Positions 28,468-37,154 of a stretch of 63,867 bases of DNA are shown here, in pieces. This DNA comes from an uncultured Burkholderiaceae bacterium (GTDB taxonomy: Bacteria; Pseudomonadota; Gammaproteobacteria; Burkholderiales; Burkholderiaceae_B): NCBI GenBank assembly GCA_937888805.1, contig CALBEY010000005.1, positions 1 through 63,867 on the forward strand, read 5' to 3'. Position 1 is the stretch's first letter. Every line of letters begins with the position of its first letter. Below the pieces are notes generated by a model. The model was not told the origin of the DNA. It did no database searches and saw only the letters and a list, made by a program, of their open reading frames with translations. The position numbers and the translations under genes were made by a program.

Positions 28468-30900
28468 ATGCGAAATACCTTGTACCCCTTGGTTTGGGTG
28501 GGTGGCGTGATTCTCGTTCAACGCTTGCCTGAGTTACCCACTGCTGCATGGCGTTTGGCCATCGTTGGCTTGATCCTAATCCTTTGCCTAACGGCTTTGG
28601 CTTTGGGTTGGGGTTTGGCGCGAGGCTTATCTGCTTTCAGGCCCATTCTGCTTGCCTTGGCATTGCTTTTATTGGCTATTCTTTGGGCGAGTTGGCGTGC
28701 TGACGTGAGGCTCGCGCAAGCCTTGCACCCCGGTGAGGACAATAAAGTCACGAGAGTGACCGTAGTGTTGACGGCCTTGCCCGAACAAGTCGATGGTGGT
28801 GTGCGCTTTATCGGGCAGATTGACGCCAACCCAGGGCGATGGCCCGAGCGAGTGTTGGTGGACTGGCCAGGGGCATGTACCGGTGCGTGCACCAATGCAT
28901 TAGAACCCGGTCAGCGTTGGCGCATGGCCTTGCGTTTTCGATCGCCTCACGGGCGGATGAATGCCCACGGATTCGACACGGCCGGTTGGTTATTTGAAAA
29001 AGGGGTGCTTGCCACAGCCACTGTTCGCGGTCAGCCTAAGCGTCTAGCCGATGCAAGCGCTTGGGACCCCAGGTTTTGGGTGGTGCGTGTTCGCAGTCAC
29101 ATTCGTGCGCGAATGTTGCGCCTACTAAAAGATCAGCCTGAGGCCCCGGTCATGATTGCCCTAGCCATCGGTGATCAACAAGGGGTGTCAGCTGACGATT
29201 GGAAAGTTTTTAACACCACGGGCATCACCCATTTGGTCTCGATCAGTGGATCACATGTGACGCTGATCGCTGCGCTAGGTGCCGGTCTGGTGGTGGCTTT
29301 GTATCGGCGTTTGAGTTGGCGATCGCGGCAATTCAGTGAGTCGTGGCCGACACGGTTGGTGTTTGTTTGGTCAGCCGTCGTGGTGGCTTTTTTGTATTGT
29401 CTTTTGGCGGGTTGGGGAGTGCCGGCGCAGCGAACATTTTTTATGTTGGTCTGTGCGGCCATTGGCTTCAGTGGCCGCTTGCCGCTCAGTGGCTATCAGG
29501 CGGTTGCCTGGGCAGCGGCAATCATGACAGTACTTGATCCTTGGTCGGTGTTATCCACCGGGTTCTGGTTGTCCTTTGCAGCCGTGAGCACTTTGATTGT
29601 GATTGCCGAACAAGCCCCGCAATGGCGCCTTGTGGAAAATTCCCGTTGGCAACGGTTGGGTCGAGTGGCGGTGACAGCGGCTCATTTGCAGTGGGTCATG
29701 ACCATTGGCACAACACCAATATTGGCTTACTTGTTTCATCAAGTGTCATTTTCATCCATGCCGGCCAATGCGTGGGCTATTCCTTGGATTACATTTGTGG
29801 CGACGCCTTTGGCGCTGATCCTGTCAGCGTCGTGCCTTTTGCCGCTGCCCGATGTTTGGCTATCACCCTTGGCATGGTTGGCCCACGAAAGTCTTTATTG
29901 GTCGTTGCGTCCGGTGCGTTGGCTGGCGGGTTTTGAGGTGATGGCCGTCGAAGTCAGTGCCATGCCGTTCATTTGGTTGGTTCTGGGTTTGCTTGGGGTG
30001 ATGGCATCGGTCTGTCTGCCGCCCACGCGTTGGCGTGTGCTTGGTTACGGGGTGATGTTGGCGGGTTTGTTGTATCGACCATCAGCGCCGCCCGCGGGTG
30101 GTTGGCAGTTGACCGTGTTTGACGTCGGGCAGGGTGGTTCGGCTTTGCTGCAAACCAAAACCAAGACCCTGTTGTTTGACACGGGTTGGCGGTTTGGTGC
30201 TGTTGATGCCGTGCAGCGCGTGGTTTTGCCTGAACTGAAGGCTCTAGGCGTTACGAAGCTCGATCGAGTCGTTATTTCTCACCCGGACAACGATCACGTG
30301 GGCGGCTTAGAAACCCTGCAAGCACAACGCAAGGTGTTTGCATTGATTGGTTCAGGCGTGCCGCAAGCGACACCTTGTCGTAGCGATCAAGGCTGGACCG
30401 AGGATGGGGTTCGGTTTGAGTTTCTCTATCCGCTTGACGATTGTGCCCAACGGTCGTTGACAGGGACGTTACGCAATCGTTGTGGTTGTGTTTTGTTGAT
30501 CACGGGTCGTTGGCATTCAGCCCTTCTGACGGGAGACATTGATGCGGTTGCTGAGAGCCAAATCATTGCTGCGCAGGCCAGTCGTGGGCCGATGGCAATT
30601 GATGTCATCAGCATGCCGCACCACGGCTCACGAACGGGTTCGAGTGAGCCGTTTGTAGCGTGGAGTCAAGCCAAACATGCTGTCGCGCAAGCGGGTCACC
30701 ACAATCGGTTTGGTCATCCCCACCAATCGGTTATTGAACGTTGGCGAGCCTTGGGCACGCAGACCTGGGTTTCGGCGCATCACGGCGCCATGCAGTTCGA
30801 CTCAATCGCCAAGACGTTGCAGGTGCGATCGGTGGCCAATCAAAGACGACGTTACTGGCACGGTCAGCACCCCCATTTGAGGGCTGATGCCCTAGAATGA
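28468..30900 (+). CDS. comEC: ComEC/Rec2 DNA-uptake channel protein
   Basis: 810 aa. Several N-terminal hydrophobic helices, then the competence domain (GITHLVSISGSHVTLIAALG, residues about 251-270) with further membrane segments. A C-terminal metallo-beta-lactamase domain starts at FDVGQGGSALL and holds SHPDNDHVGG near 604-613. It forms the inner-membrane channel for single-stranded DNA in natural transformation, and the MBL domain may degrade one strand. No other competence gene is in the window, and no repeated uptake-sequence motif stood out. Confidence 0.92.
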   Translation: MRNTLYPLVWVGGVILVQRLPELPTAAWRLAIVGLILILCLTALALGWGLARGLSAFRPILLALALLLLAILWASWRADVRLAQALHPGEDNKVTRVTVVLTALPEQVDGGVRFIGQIDANPGRWPERVLVDWPGACTGACTNALEPGQRWRMALRFRSPHGRMNAHGFDTAGWLFEKGVLATATVRGQPKRLADASAWDPRFWVVRVRSHIRARMLRLLKDQPEAPVMIALAIGDQQGVSADDWKVFNTTGITHLVSISGSHVTLIAALGAGLVVALYRRLSWRSRQFSESWPTRLVFVWSAVVVAFLYCLLAGWGVPAQRTFFMLVCAAIGFSGRLPLSGYQAVAWAAAIMTVLDPWSVLSTGFWLSFAAVSTLIVIAEQAPQWRLVENSRWQRLGRVAVTAAHLQWVMTIGTTPILAYLFHQVSFSSMPANAWAIPWITFVATPLALILSASCLLPLPDVWLSPLAWLAHESLYWSLRPVRWLAGFEVMAVEVSAMPFIWLVLGLLGVMASVCLPPTRWRVLGYGVMLAGLLYRPSAPPAGGWQLTVFDVGQGGSALLQTKTKTLLFDTGWRFGAVDAVQRVVLPELKALGVTKLDRVVISHPDNDHVGGLETLQAQRKVFALIGSGVPQATPCRSDQGWTEDGVRFEFLYPLDDCAQRSLTGTLRNRCGCVLLITGRWHSALLTGDIDAVAESQIIAAQASRGPMAIDVISMPHHGSRTGSSEPFVAWSQAKHAVAQAGHHNRFGHPHQSVIERWRALGTQTWVSAHHGAMQFDSIAKTLQVRSVANQRRRYWHGQHPHLRADALE

Positions 30901-30924
30901 TGTTTTAGATCAGGGGGTTTTCCC

Positions 30925-31857
30925 ATGACGGCTGCGCGCGTGAATTCAATGGCTTGTGTGAGTCCGACCGGTTTGCACCGCATGGCTTACTACGAGTGGG
31001 GTGATCCAGATAACCAAGACCTGGTGCTTTGCGTTCACGGCTTGACCCGCACGGGACGTGACTTCGATGCTTTGGCATCGCGATTGGCCAAGCGCTTCCG
31101 TGTGGTTTGTCCTGATGTGGTGGGCCGCGGGTTATCGGATTGGTTGTCTCAACCCTTGGGGTATGCCGTGCCGCAGTACACCGCTGATATGGTGGCTTTG
31201 CTGGCACGCCTTCAACCCAAAACCCTGCACTGGGTGGGCACCTCGATGGGTGGCTTGATTGCTTTGAGTTACGCCGCCTTGGTGGCGCAATCCAATCCGC
31301 GACTTAGGGCAACGCCACCGGCACGACTAAGCGCCAGCATTGCTGATCCTGTGGTGCCAATCTCGCGGTTGGTGCTAAATGACGTTGGACCAAAAATAGA
31401 ACCCATGTCGTTGGCGCGTATTGGCCAGTATCTGGCTGAAGATTTACAGTTTGAGAGCTTTGAGGCATCTGTTCACTACATGAAACAAACAGCCGCCTCA
31501 TTTGGGCCGCATACCGATGAGCAATGGGCCAGTCTCACGCGCCATTATTTTGTGCCACGTGATGGGCGATGGGTCAAACATTACGATCCTGGCATTGCGA
31601 TGGCCTTTGCCACCGTTAGCCAAGAGCTCATGGCGCAAGGTGAGCAAATGCTATGGGGTGCTTACGCGTGTGTGAATGCGCCGACTTTGATTTTGCATGG
31701 GGCGCAATCTGATCTGCTTTCTGAAGCAACGGTAAAAACAATGCTCCAGGCCAACCCGCAGGCACGTGCGGTTGATTTTGCTGGCGTGGGTCATGCCCCC
31801 AGCTTAATTGTTGAAGATCAAATCCAAACGGTGGTTGAGTTTATTGATGCCAACTGA
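30925..31857 (+). CDS. alpha/beta-fold hydrolase
   Basis: 310 aa. Oxyanion region VLCVHGLTRTGRDFD near 35-48, nucleophile elbow GTSMGG near 107-112, acid Asp near ILHGAQSDLL and catalytic His in GVGHAPSL near the C-terminus form a complete triad. Cytoplasmic, no signal peptide. The substrate cannot be inferred. AGGGGG a few bases before the ATG can serve as ribosome binding site. The 3' end overlaps the next gene by 11 bases, so it is in one operon with the RNase AM-like gene and greB. Confidence 0.85.
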   Translation: MTAARVNSMACVSPTGLHRMAYYEWGDPDNQDLVLCVHGLTRTGRDFDALASRLAKRFRVVCPDVVGRGLSDWLSQPLGYAVPQYTADMVALLARLQPKTLHWVGTSMGGLIALSYAALVAQSNPRLRATPPARLSASIADPVVPISRLVLNDVGPKIEPMSLARIGQYLAEDLQFESFEASVHYMKQTAASFGPHTDEQWASLTRHYFVPRDGRWVKHYDPGIAMAFATVSQELMAQGEQMLWGAYACVNAPTLILHGAQSDLLSEATVKTMLQANPQARAVDFAGVGHAPSLIVEDQIQTVVEFIDAN

Positions 31858-32728
31858 ATCAAAAAAAATACAATCCCTGCAGCGCGCCGACCTGCATTGT
31901 CACTCAAACATATCAGACGGTGTGCTTGAGCCTGCGGATTTGGCTCGGCGCGCGAGCGCAAACGGGGTTGAGCTCTGGGCCTTGACCGATCATGATGAGG
32001 TTGCGGGTGTGGCGCTGGCCCGTCAAGTTGCTGAGTCGCTTAACTTGCCATTTCTGGCGGGTGTTGAAATATCAGTGACTTGGGCTGGTCGCACATTGCA
32101 CGTGGTTGGGCTTGGTATTGATGACGCGCACCCTGCGCTTCTTAGTGGTTTGACCGCGATCAGGCAGCAGCGAATTGAGCGAGCCAAAGGCATGGGCCAA
32201 CGTTTTAGCGACTTGGGGTATCCGGGCACCTATGAGGGTGCGTTACGTGTGGCTGGCAATCCAGGCTTAATCAGCCGCACACACTTTGCGCGTCACTTGG
32301 TTCAGACCGGTCAGTTTAGTCACATGCAAGCGGTGTTTGATCAATATCTCAAAGACGATGGTGCCGCTTTTGTGCCAACCATGTGGCCAACTTTGGAACA
32401 AGCCCTTGGTTGGATTCACGCCGCCAGTGGCGTGGCGGTGATTGCGCACCCGGGTCGTTATTGCTACACCGAGTTACAGTTTGAGGGGCTGTTCACAACA
32501 TTTAAGGATCTTGGCGGCGAAGCCATTGAAGTCAACACGGGCAGCCACCATCCTGGGCAGTTTCAAACGTATGCTGATGTGGCCAAACATTACGGGTTTT
32601 TGGCTTCGACCGGCTCGGATTTTCATGGGCCCAAGGACAGTCGTTATGACCTTGGCGAGATACCGGTCTTGCATCAAGACCTAACCCCTGTTTGGCACGC
32701 CCCGGCGTTAGAAGCTCGATTGGCATGA
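31847..32728 (+). CDS. PHP-domain phosphoesterase, RNase AM (YciV)-like
   Basis: 293 aa from ATG 31847. PHP metal ligands: His17/His19 (LHCHSN), the TDHDEVAG cluster (47-54), Glu in GVEISVTWAGRTLHVVG, a later IAHPGRY and STGSDFHGP. The length and layout match YciV/RNase AM, a 5'-3' exoribonuclease and nucleotide 3',5'-bisphosphatase that trims ribosomal RNA 5' ends in E. coli. It shares ATGA with greB, coupling the two. Confidence 0.82.
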   Translation: MPTESKKIQSLQRADLHCHSNISDGVLEPADLARRASANGVELWALTDHDEVAGVALARQVAESLNLPFLAGVEISVTWAGRTLHVVGLGIDDAHPALLSGLTAIRQQRIERAKGMGQRFSDLGYPGTYEGALRVAGNPGLISRTHFARHLVQTGQFSHMQAVFDQYLKDDGAAFVPTMWPTLEQALGWIHAASGVAVIAHPGRYCYTELQFEGLFTTFKDLGGEAIEVNTGSHHPGQFQTYADVAKHYGFLASTGSDFHGPKDSRYDLGEIPVLHQDLTPVWHAPALEARLA

Positions 32729-33219
32729 GCACTGAAAAAAACTACCTGACTCGCCAAGGCTACGAAGCCATGCGCACGGAGCTCGCGCAGTTGATCAAAG
32801 TTGAGCGACCTTCGGTGGTTCAAATCGTTTCCTGGGCGGCGTCTAACGGTGATCGATCAGAAAACGGTGACTACATTTATGGCAAAAAACGCTTACGAGA
32901 AATCGATCGGCGCATGCGGTTTTTAACCAAACGGTTGGAAGTCGCTCACGTTGTGGACCCAGCAGATCAAGCAGGCCAAGATCAGGTGTTTTTTGGGGCG
33001 ACAGTGCATTACATCGATCAGACAGGACAAACGGTACGTATCAAGATCGTTGGTGTTGACGAAGTCGATCCCCTTAATGGTCATATCAGTTGGGTTTCAC
33101 CCGTGGCGCGTGCCCTTTTAAAGTCTCGTGAAGGCGATACTGTCACTTTAGAAAGCCCCACCGGCCTGCAGACGCTCGATATTATTGCAGTCAGTTACGT
33201 CGATAGTGAGTTGGCTTAA
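32725..33219 (+). CDS. greB: GreB transcript-cleavage factor
   Basis: 164 aa from ATG 32725. The N-terminal coiled-coil has the GreB-type tip NGDRSENGDYIYGKKRLRE, whose acidic residues position a metal in the RNA polymerase active site. The C-terminal FKBP-like domain binds the beta' subunit rim. It rescues backtracked polymerase by cleaving the RNA 3' end. The YGKKRLREIDRR stretch favours GreB over GreA. ATGA overlap with the PHP gene. Confidence 0.95.
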   Translation: MSTEKNYLTRQGYEAMRTELAQLIKVERPSVVQIVSWAASNGDRSENGDYIYGKKRLREIDRRMRFLTKRLEVAHVVDPADQAGQDQVFFGATVHYIDQTGQTVRIKIVGVDEVDPLNGHISWVSPVARALLKSREGDTVTLESPTGLQTLDIIAVSYVDSELA

Positions 33220-33230
33220 TGCAAAACCAA

Positions 33231-34112
33231 TCAATCGCGCCAGTTTTCGTTCGCCAAGATCGCTGCATACCCTTGGCGGCAATCAGGCCATCGAAACGTG
33301 AAGCCGCTGTCGCACAGTTTTTGATTCGAAAGGCGCTTTTTACCCATCATCGACGACGGTGGTCCTTCTCTGGGCGAAGGTGCCCCAATGGCTGCAGCCA
33401 AATCTCCGTAAAGCGTCTTAAGTGGCACGGGCGTGCTGTCAGTGCCGATGTAAGTGCCCGTTAAGTTTTTACGCTTAAGCAGGTGAATGACCGCCAAGGC
33501 GGCATCGGTGACATGAATGCGGTTGGCCCAGTACGCATCAGAGGCGGGCACCGAGGTCGCACCTGCGAGCAATTGTTTGAGTAAAAACACGCGGTTTGGC
33601 CCATAGATGCCGGACAACCGCAAAATCAAGGGGTCTGACCATTGCTTGGTGAGTTCACGCTCGGCCTCAAGCAGGACCCGACCGTTAAAACCGCTGGGTT
33701 CAGCGATACTGGTCTCGTTCAGCCATCCCGTTTGCTCGGCCCCGTAGACAGCCGTCGACGATACGAATAACACGCGAGCCTGAGCGTTGCCCGTGTCTTT
33801 GAGGGCTTGTAGAAGATTTTTTAGGCCTTTGACGTAGGTTTCTCGATAGCTGACCTCGTCGCGTTGGTCTGGTGTGGCACAAAACACCACATGGTTGATG
33901 TCTGCTGGTAACTGACGCAGGGACTCCCGGTTCGATAAGTCGGCTTTCAGCCAACGCAAATTGGATGAATTATTTTTGGCATCACTGGGTTCTGGTTTGG
34001 GGATATGGCGTCTGAGGGCTAGGACAGTCTCGCCAGCCAGATCAGGATCGGCTTGCATGTTGTCAGCCATTTCACGCCCCAAATCACCAAATCCTGCAAT
34101 CAACCAAGTCAT
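33231..34112 (-). CDS. atypical NAD(P)-dependent SDR epimerase-like protein (YeeZ family)
   Basis: 293 aa. A Rossmann start AGFGDLG (6-12) and FVSSTAVYG show the extended/atypical SDR fold, with ILRLSGIYGPNR as in nucleotide-sugar epimerases. The YxxxK catalytic motif expected after the SSTAVYG strand is not evident; that stretch reads FNGRVLLEAERELT. This fits the YeeZ-like atypical group, whose role is unknown. It is two bases from the methyltransferase gene, so both are co-transcribed. It converges on greB with an 11-bp gap. Confidence 0.72.
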   Translation of the reverse strand: MTWLIAGFGDLGREMADNMQADPDLAGETVLALRRHIPKPEPSDAKNNSSNLRWLKADLSNRESLRQLPADINHVVFCATPDQRDEVSYRETYVKGLKNLLQALKDTGNAQARVLFVSSTAVYGAEQTGWLNETSIAEPSGFNGRVLLEAERELTKQWSDPLILRLSGIYGPNRVFLLKQLLAGATSVPASDAYWANRIHVTDAALAVIHLLKRKNLTGTYIGTDSTPVPLKTLYGDLAAAIGAPSPREGPPSSMMGKKRLSNQKLCDSGFTFRWPDCRQGYAAILANENWRD

Positions 34113-34114
34113 GT

Positions 34115-34957
34115 TTAGAGCCCCTCGGGCAAAAAGAATCTCGTACGCAGTGTGGGCAGTCCAACGCGCTCTAAGATGGCTTGCAGCTTTTGGGCAGCCA
34201 TGGCCTGCGGCTTGCCTTTGCGCTGGGCAATAATCAGTTCGTTTTTAAGGGAATGCTCCCAACCCACCAGTTCGGTCACCGTCACTTGGTAGCCATGCGC
34301 TTCGAGCTGAAGGCAGCGCAAGGTATTGGTCAAATGACTACCGAATTCGCGCGTATGCAGCGGCCGGCGCCAGAGCTCAGTCATCGGGTCAGGATCGTAA
34401 GGTTTTTTCTGTTGGCGCAAACTGGCCGCCACTTCGGCTTGGCAGCAGGGCACGAGAACCACGGACTGGGCTTGGCGCTTGAGCGCAAAACGAATAGCGT
34501 CATCGGTCGCGGTGTCGCAAGCATGAAGGGCCGTCACCATGTCCACAACCGTTGGTAGTTCATCGCTTGTGCATGCCGCTTCAGCATCCATGGTCAAGAA
34601 ACGCATCTGCGAGAAACCTGCCAGCTCGGCCAATTGCTGCGAGCGATCGACCAATTCACGACGCCGCTCGATACCGATCACTTGGGCGTTGGGGGCTTTG
34701 TCTTTGATGAACAAGTCCATCAAGATGAAACCCAGATATGACTTCCCAGCGCCGTGATCCACTAAGGTGAATTCGGGGTTCTTTTGGCTTAGCGCTTCAA
34801 GTGCAGGTTCAATCAAGCGAAACAGGTGATAGACCTGTTTAAGCTTGCGCCGGCTGTCTTGGTTCATCTGACCCTCGCGGGTCAGGATGTGCAGCGCTTT
34901 GAGCAGTTCAACCGATTGGCCGGGCAGAAGGGTTGCGGTCGTGTCTGGTGTTTGCAT
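34115..34957 (-). CDS. SAM-dependent methyltransferase (Methyltransf_32-like)
   Basis: 280 aa. SAM-binding motif I VDHGAGKSYLG (67-77) and acidic IGIERRRELV. Distinctive motifs ALHACDTATD (about 143-152) and VPCCQAE (about 172-178) match a family related to GSTCD and tRNA 2'-O-methyltransferase TRM13. Target unknown; a tRNA or other RNA is a guess from the relatives. Cys in HACD and CC could bind metal or matter for catalysis. Starts upstream of the atypical SDR gene. Confidence 0.75.
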   Translation of the reverse strand: MQTPDTTATLLPGQSVELLKALHILTREGQMNQDSRRKLKQVYHLFRLIEPALEALSQKNPEFTLVDHGAGKSYLGFILMDLFIKDKAPNAQVIGIERRRELVDRSQQLAELAGFSQMRFLTMDAEAACTSDELPTVVDMVTALHACDTATDDAIRFALKRQAQSVVLVPCCQAEVAASLRQQKKPYDPDPMTELWRRPLHTREFGSHLTNTLRCLQLEAHGYQVTVTELVGWEHSLKNELIIAQRKGKPQAMAAQKLQAILERVGLPTLRTRFFLPEGL

Positions 34958-34989
34958 GCCATCATTTTAACGGTCAACGACCGGTTCAA

Positions 34990-35613
34990 CTAAAAGCCAG
35001 TGGGCAGCGCAAGCGTTTGCGTGTTGGCTGGGTATGTCCGCCAAGGTTCATTGGGGTCACCGGTCAGCGCCATCCAGACCCCATCGCCACTGCTTACAAA
35101 AGTGTTATTTAAGCCACTTATCACCACTTGGTGGCTTACCATGACATATGGCCCACCTTTGGGATCAAGTTCACGTATAAAAGTCTGGAGCTCAGCGATT
35201 TGAGCTGGCCCCTCGCTTGGGTTTTGGAAAAAAGAGTTTAAAGCTGGCAAGGGTGTCACTTCGCCCACGTTCATCAGTTGAGCCGTTTCTGTTGAGCGGC
35301 ACCATTGGCTGGACCAGACCTGGGTGGGCACGATGCCAAGCGATTTCAACTGGGCACCAATCTGGCGCGATTGCTCGCGGCCCTGGTCACTGAGGTTGCG
35401 CTGTGTGCGGCAATCGTTGACATCGAAATGGGCGGGGTCACCGCCCCCGGGTGCAATGGCATGTCTGAGGTGCAAGATGAGCGAGGCTTTGTCTTGGGAT
35501 TGAGCCGCGCTTATGTTGGGCCAAGCCAGTGCCAATGCGATGGCGGCAAGTGTCAACAAAATCACCCGTGGCACGCTCAGCGGCTGGATGAAAATCTGGT
35601 TATTTGAAGTCAT
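34990..35613 (-). CDS. exported histidine phosphatase family protein
   Basis: 207 aa. A signal peptide is likely: basic start, hydrophobic VILLTLAAIALALAW (17-31) and a cleavage-like ISAAQS near 34-39. The catalytic core is LRHA with Arg50/His51 (RHG variant), SSQWCRSTETAQ with the second Arg and VSHQV with the second His. This is the phosphoglycerate-mutase-like histidine phosphatase fold, here probably periplasmic. Substrate unknown; periplasmic phosphoesters are plausible. 177 bp separate it from the divergent HAD gene. Confidence 0.82.
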   Translation of the reverse strand: MTSNNQIFIQPLSVPRVILLTLAAIALALAWPNISAAQSQDKASLILHLRHAIAPGGGDPAHFDVNDCRTQRNLSDQGREQSRQIGAQLKSLGIVPTQVWSSQWCRSTETAQLMNVGEVTPLPALNSFFQNPSEGPAQIAELQTFIRELDPKGGPYVMVSHQVVISGLNNTFVSSGDGVWMALTGDPNEPWRTYPANTQTLALPTGF

Positions 35614-35791
35614 AAGTCACATCCTACGGTCTCATCAATGGCTTGGTTTGCGTTTTAATCGCAATCGGATGGCGTGACTGCCACCCATGGCAAACGGTAC
35701 ACTTGTATTAGTGGTGTGTGTTTGAATATTGACACAACACAATCATTTGAGTTCACCGACAGGTACAAAACCATCTTAAAGCGAGTCACGC

Positions 35792-36637
35792 ATGTCTGAT
35801 GTTATCGCCTTGGTCTTTGATTTTGATGACACGTTGGCACCAGATAGCACTTCTGGTCTTTTGGCGCATCTTGGAGTCGACACCTCTGCATTTTGGGCCA
35901 ACCGGGTTGACCCCTTGCTCTCGTCGAATTGGGATCCAGTGCCGGCCTACTTGTACGCCATGATTGAGTTGTCTAAGTCACAACAAAACGGCTTGATCAC
36001 AAAATCCGTGTTGAACGAATGGGGTAAGCAGTTACCGTTGCATTCGGGCGTGCCAACGCTGTTTGAGCGGCTTCGTGCGGTGGTTCGTGACGTGCATCCA
36101 CAGACACAGCTGGAGTTTTATCTCATATCGAGCGGTATCGGTGATGTGGTTCGATACACCCCCATCGCGCATGAGTTTTCACAAATTTGGGCTTCAGAGT
36201 TTGTATATGGCGACGATGGCGGCATTGCGTTTGCCCGTCGGATTGTGAGCTTCACCGACAAAACACGGTATTTGTTTCACATTCAGAAAGGGATTATTGG
36301 CCCGTCTTATGAAGGCAAGCCGTTTGAGGTCAACCGCAAAATCCCTGAGGATCGCTTGCGGGTGCCTTTTGATCAAATGGTTTTTGTGGGTGATGGTTAC
36401 ACCGACATCCCTTGTTTTTCTTTGGTGCGTCAATCTGGTGGTATTGCTTTTGGCGTGTGGGACCCCAAGCACCGTGACAAGCGCAGTCGTGCCTGGGGAT
36501 TTATCGAAGACGGTCGCGTTAATAATTTGAACCAGGCGCGTTACGACGAAGACGCTGAGCTATACCAATGGCTTGAAGAAGCGGTGATCAGTTTGGTTCG
36601 TCGTATCTCGGTTAAGTCCCGGATGTATCGTGGATGA
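35792..36637 (+). CDS. HAD-superfamily phosphatase-like protein
   Basis: 281 aa. HAD motif I DFDDTL has the nucleophile Asp10 and acid Asp12. Motif II is LISSG. The acidic motif IV is FVGDGYTDIPCF. A roughly 60-residue helical cap lies between motifs I and II. It should hydrolyse a phosphoester, but the substrate is not evident. The stop overlaps the GTG start of tadA by eight bases. Confidence 0.8.
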   Translation: MSDVIALVFDFDDTLAPDSTSGLLAHLGVDTSAFWANRVDPLLSSNWDPVPAYLYAMIELSKSQQNGLITKSVLNEWGKQLPLHSGVPTLFERLRAVVRDVHPQTQLEFYLISSGIGDVVRYTPIAHEFSQIWASEFVYGDDGGIAFARRIVSFTDKTRYLFHIQKGIIGPSYEGKPFEVNRKIPEDRLRVPFDQMVFVGDGYTDIPCFSLVRQSGGIAFGVWDPKHRDKRSRAWGFIEDGRVNNLNQARYDEDAELYQWLEEAVISLVRRISVKSRMYRG

Positions 36638-37136
36638 TGCTTTTTACATGCGCTTAGCGTTGGCGCAGGCTGCTCGCGCTCAGGCTAAAAACGAAGTGCC
36701 CGTCGGCGCCGTGGTGGTGAGCGCCGAGGGTGAACTCATCGGTCAAGGCGCGAATGCTGTCATCGGCCTGTCTGACCCCACGGCACACGCCGAAGTCATG
36801 GCGCTAAGAGAAGCGGCATCATACTTGGGTAACTATCGCTTGCCGGGCGCCTCGGTGTTTGTCACGCTTGAGCCCTGTGCCATGTGTTTGGGCGCCTTGT
36901 TTCATGCGCGGGTGTCAAGGATTGTGTATGGTGCTTCAGATCTTAAAACAGGCGCTTGTGGCGGCCGGGTTGATTTGAGCGAGCGCGGCACTTTGAATCA
37001 CCACGCTCACATCGAAGGCGGGGTGTTGACGCAAGAATGTGGGCAAGTATTGAGCCAATTTTTTAAAGCACGGCGCGGGCATTACGATTCGAGTCCGGTT
37101 TGCGACCTAAGCTTTCCCGCGCGAACCTCAGACTGA
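36630..37136 (+). CDS. tadA: TadA, tRNA-specific adenosine deaminase
   Basis: 168 aa. The start is GTG 36630 (MDDAFYMRLALAQA), matching family N-termini; a later ATG 36648 would lose the first residues. Zinc-binding cytidine-deaminase motifs HAEV (His53, Glu55) and PCAMC (Cys83, Cys86) are present. It converts A34 to inosine in tRNA-Arg(ACG), and is normally essential. It overlaps the HAD gene by eight bases. Confidence 0.95.
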   Translation: MDDAFYMRLALAQAARAQAKNEVPVGAVVVSAEGELIGQGANAVIGLSDPTAHAEVMALREAASYLGNYRLPGASVFVTLEPCAMCLGALFHARVSRIVYGASDLKTGACGGRVDLSERGTLNHHAHIEGGVLTQECGQVLSQFFKARRGHYDSSPVCDLSFPARTSD

Positions 37137-37154
37137 CCCATCAACACAAAAAAG

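Noticed and set aside
35700..35760. Promoter or operator from TTGACA and GTGT/ACAC repeats before the HAD gene
   Set aside because: No -10 at a proper distance from TTGACA, and the repeat arms do not pair well.
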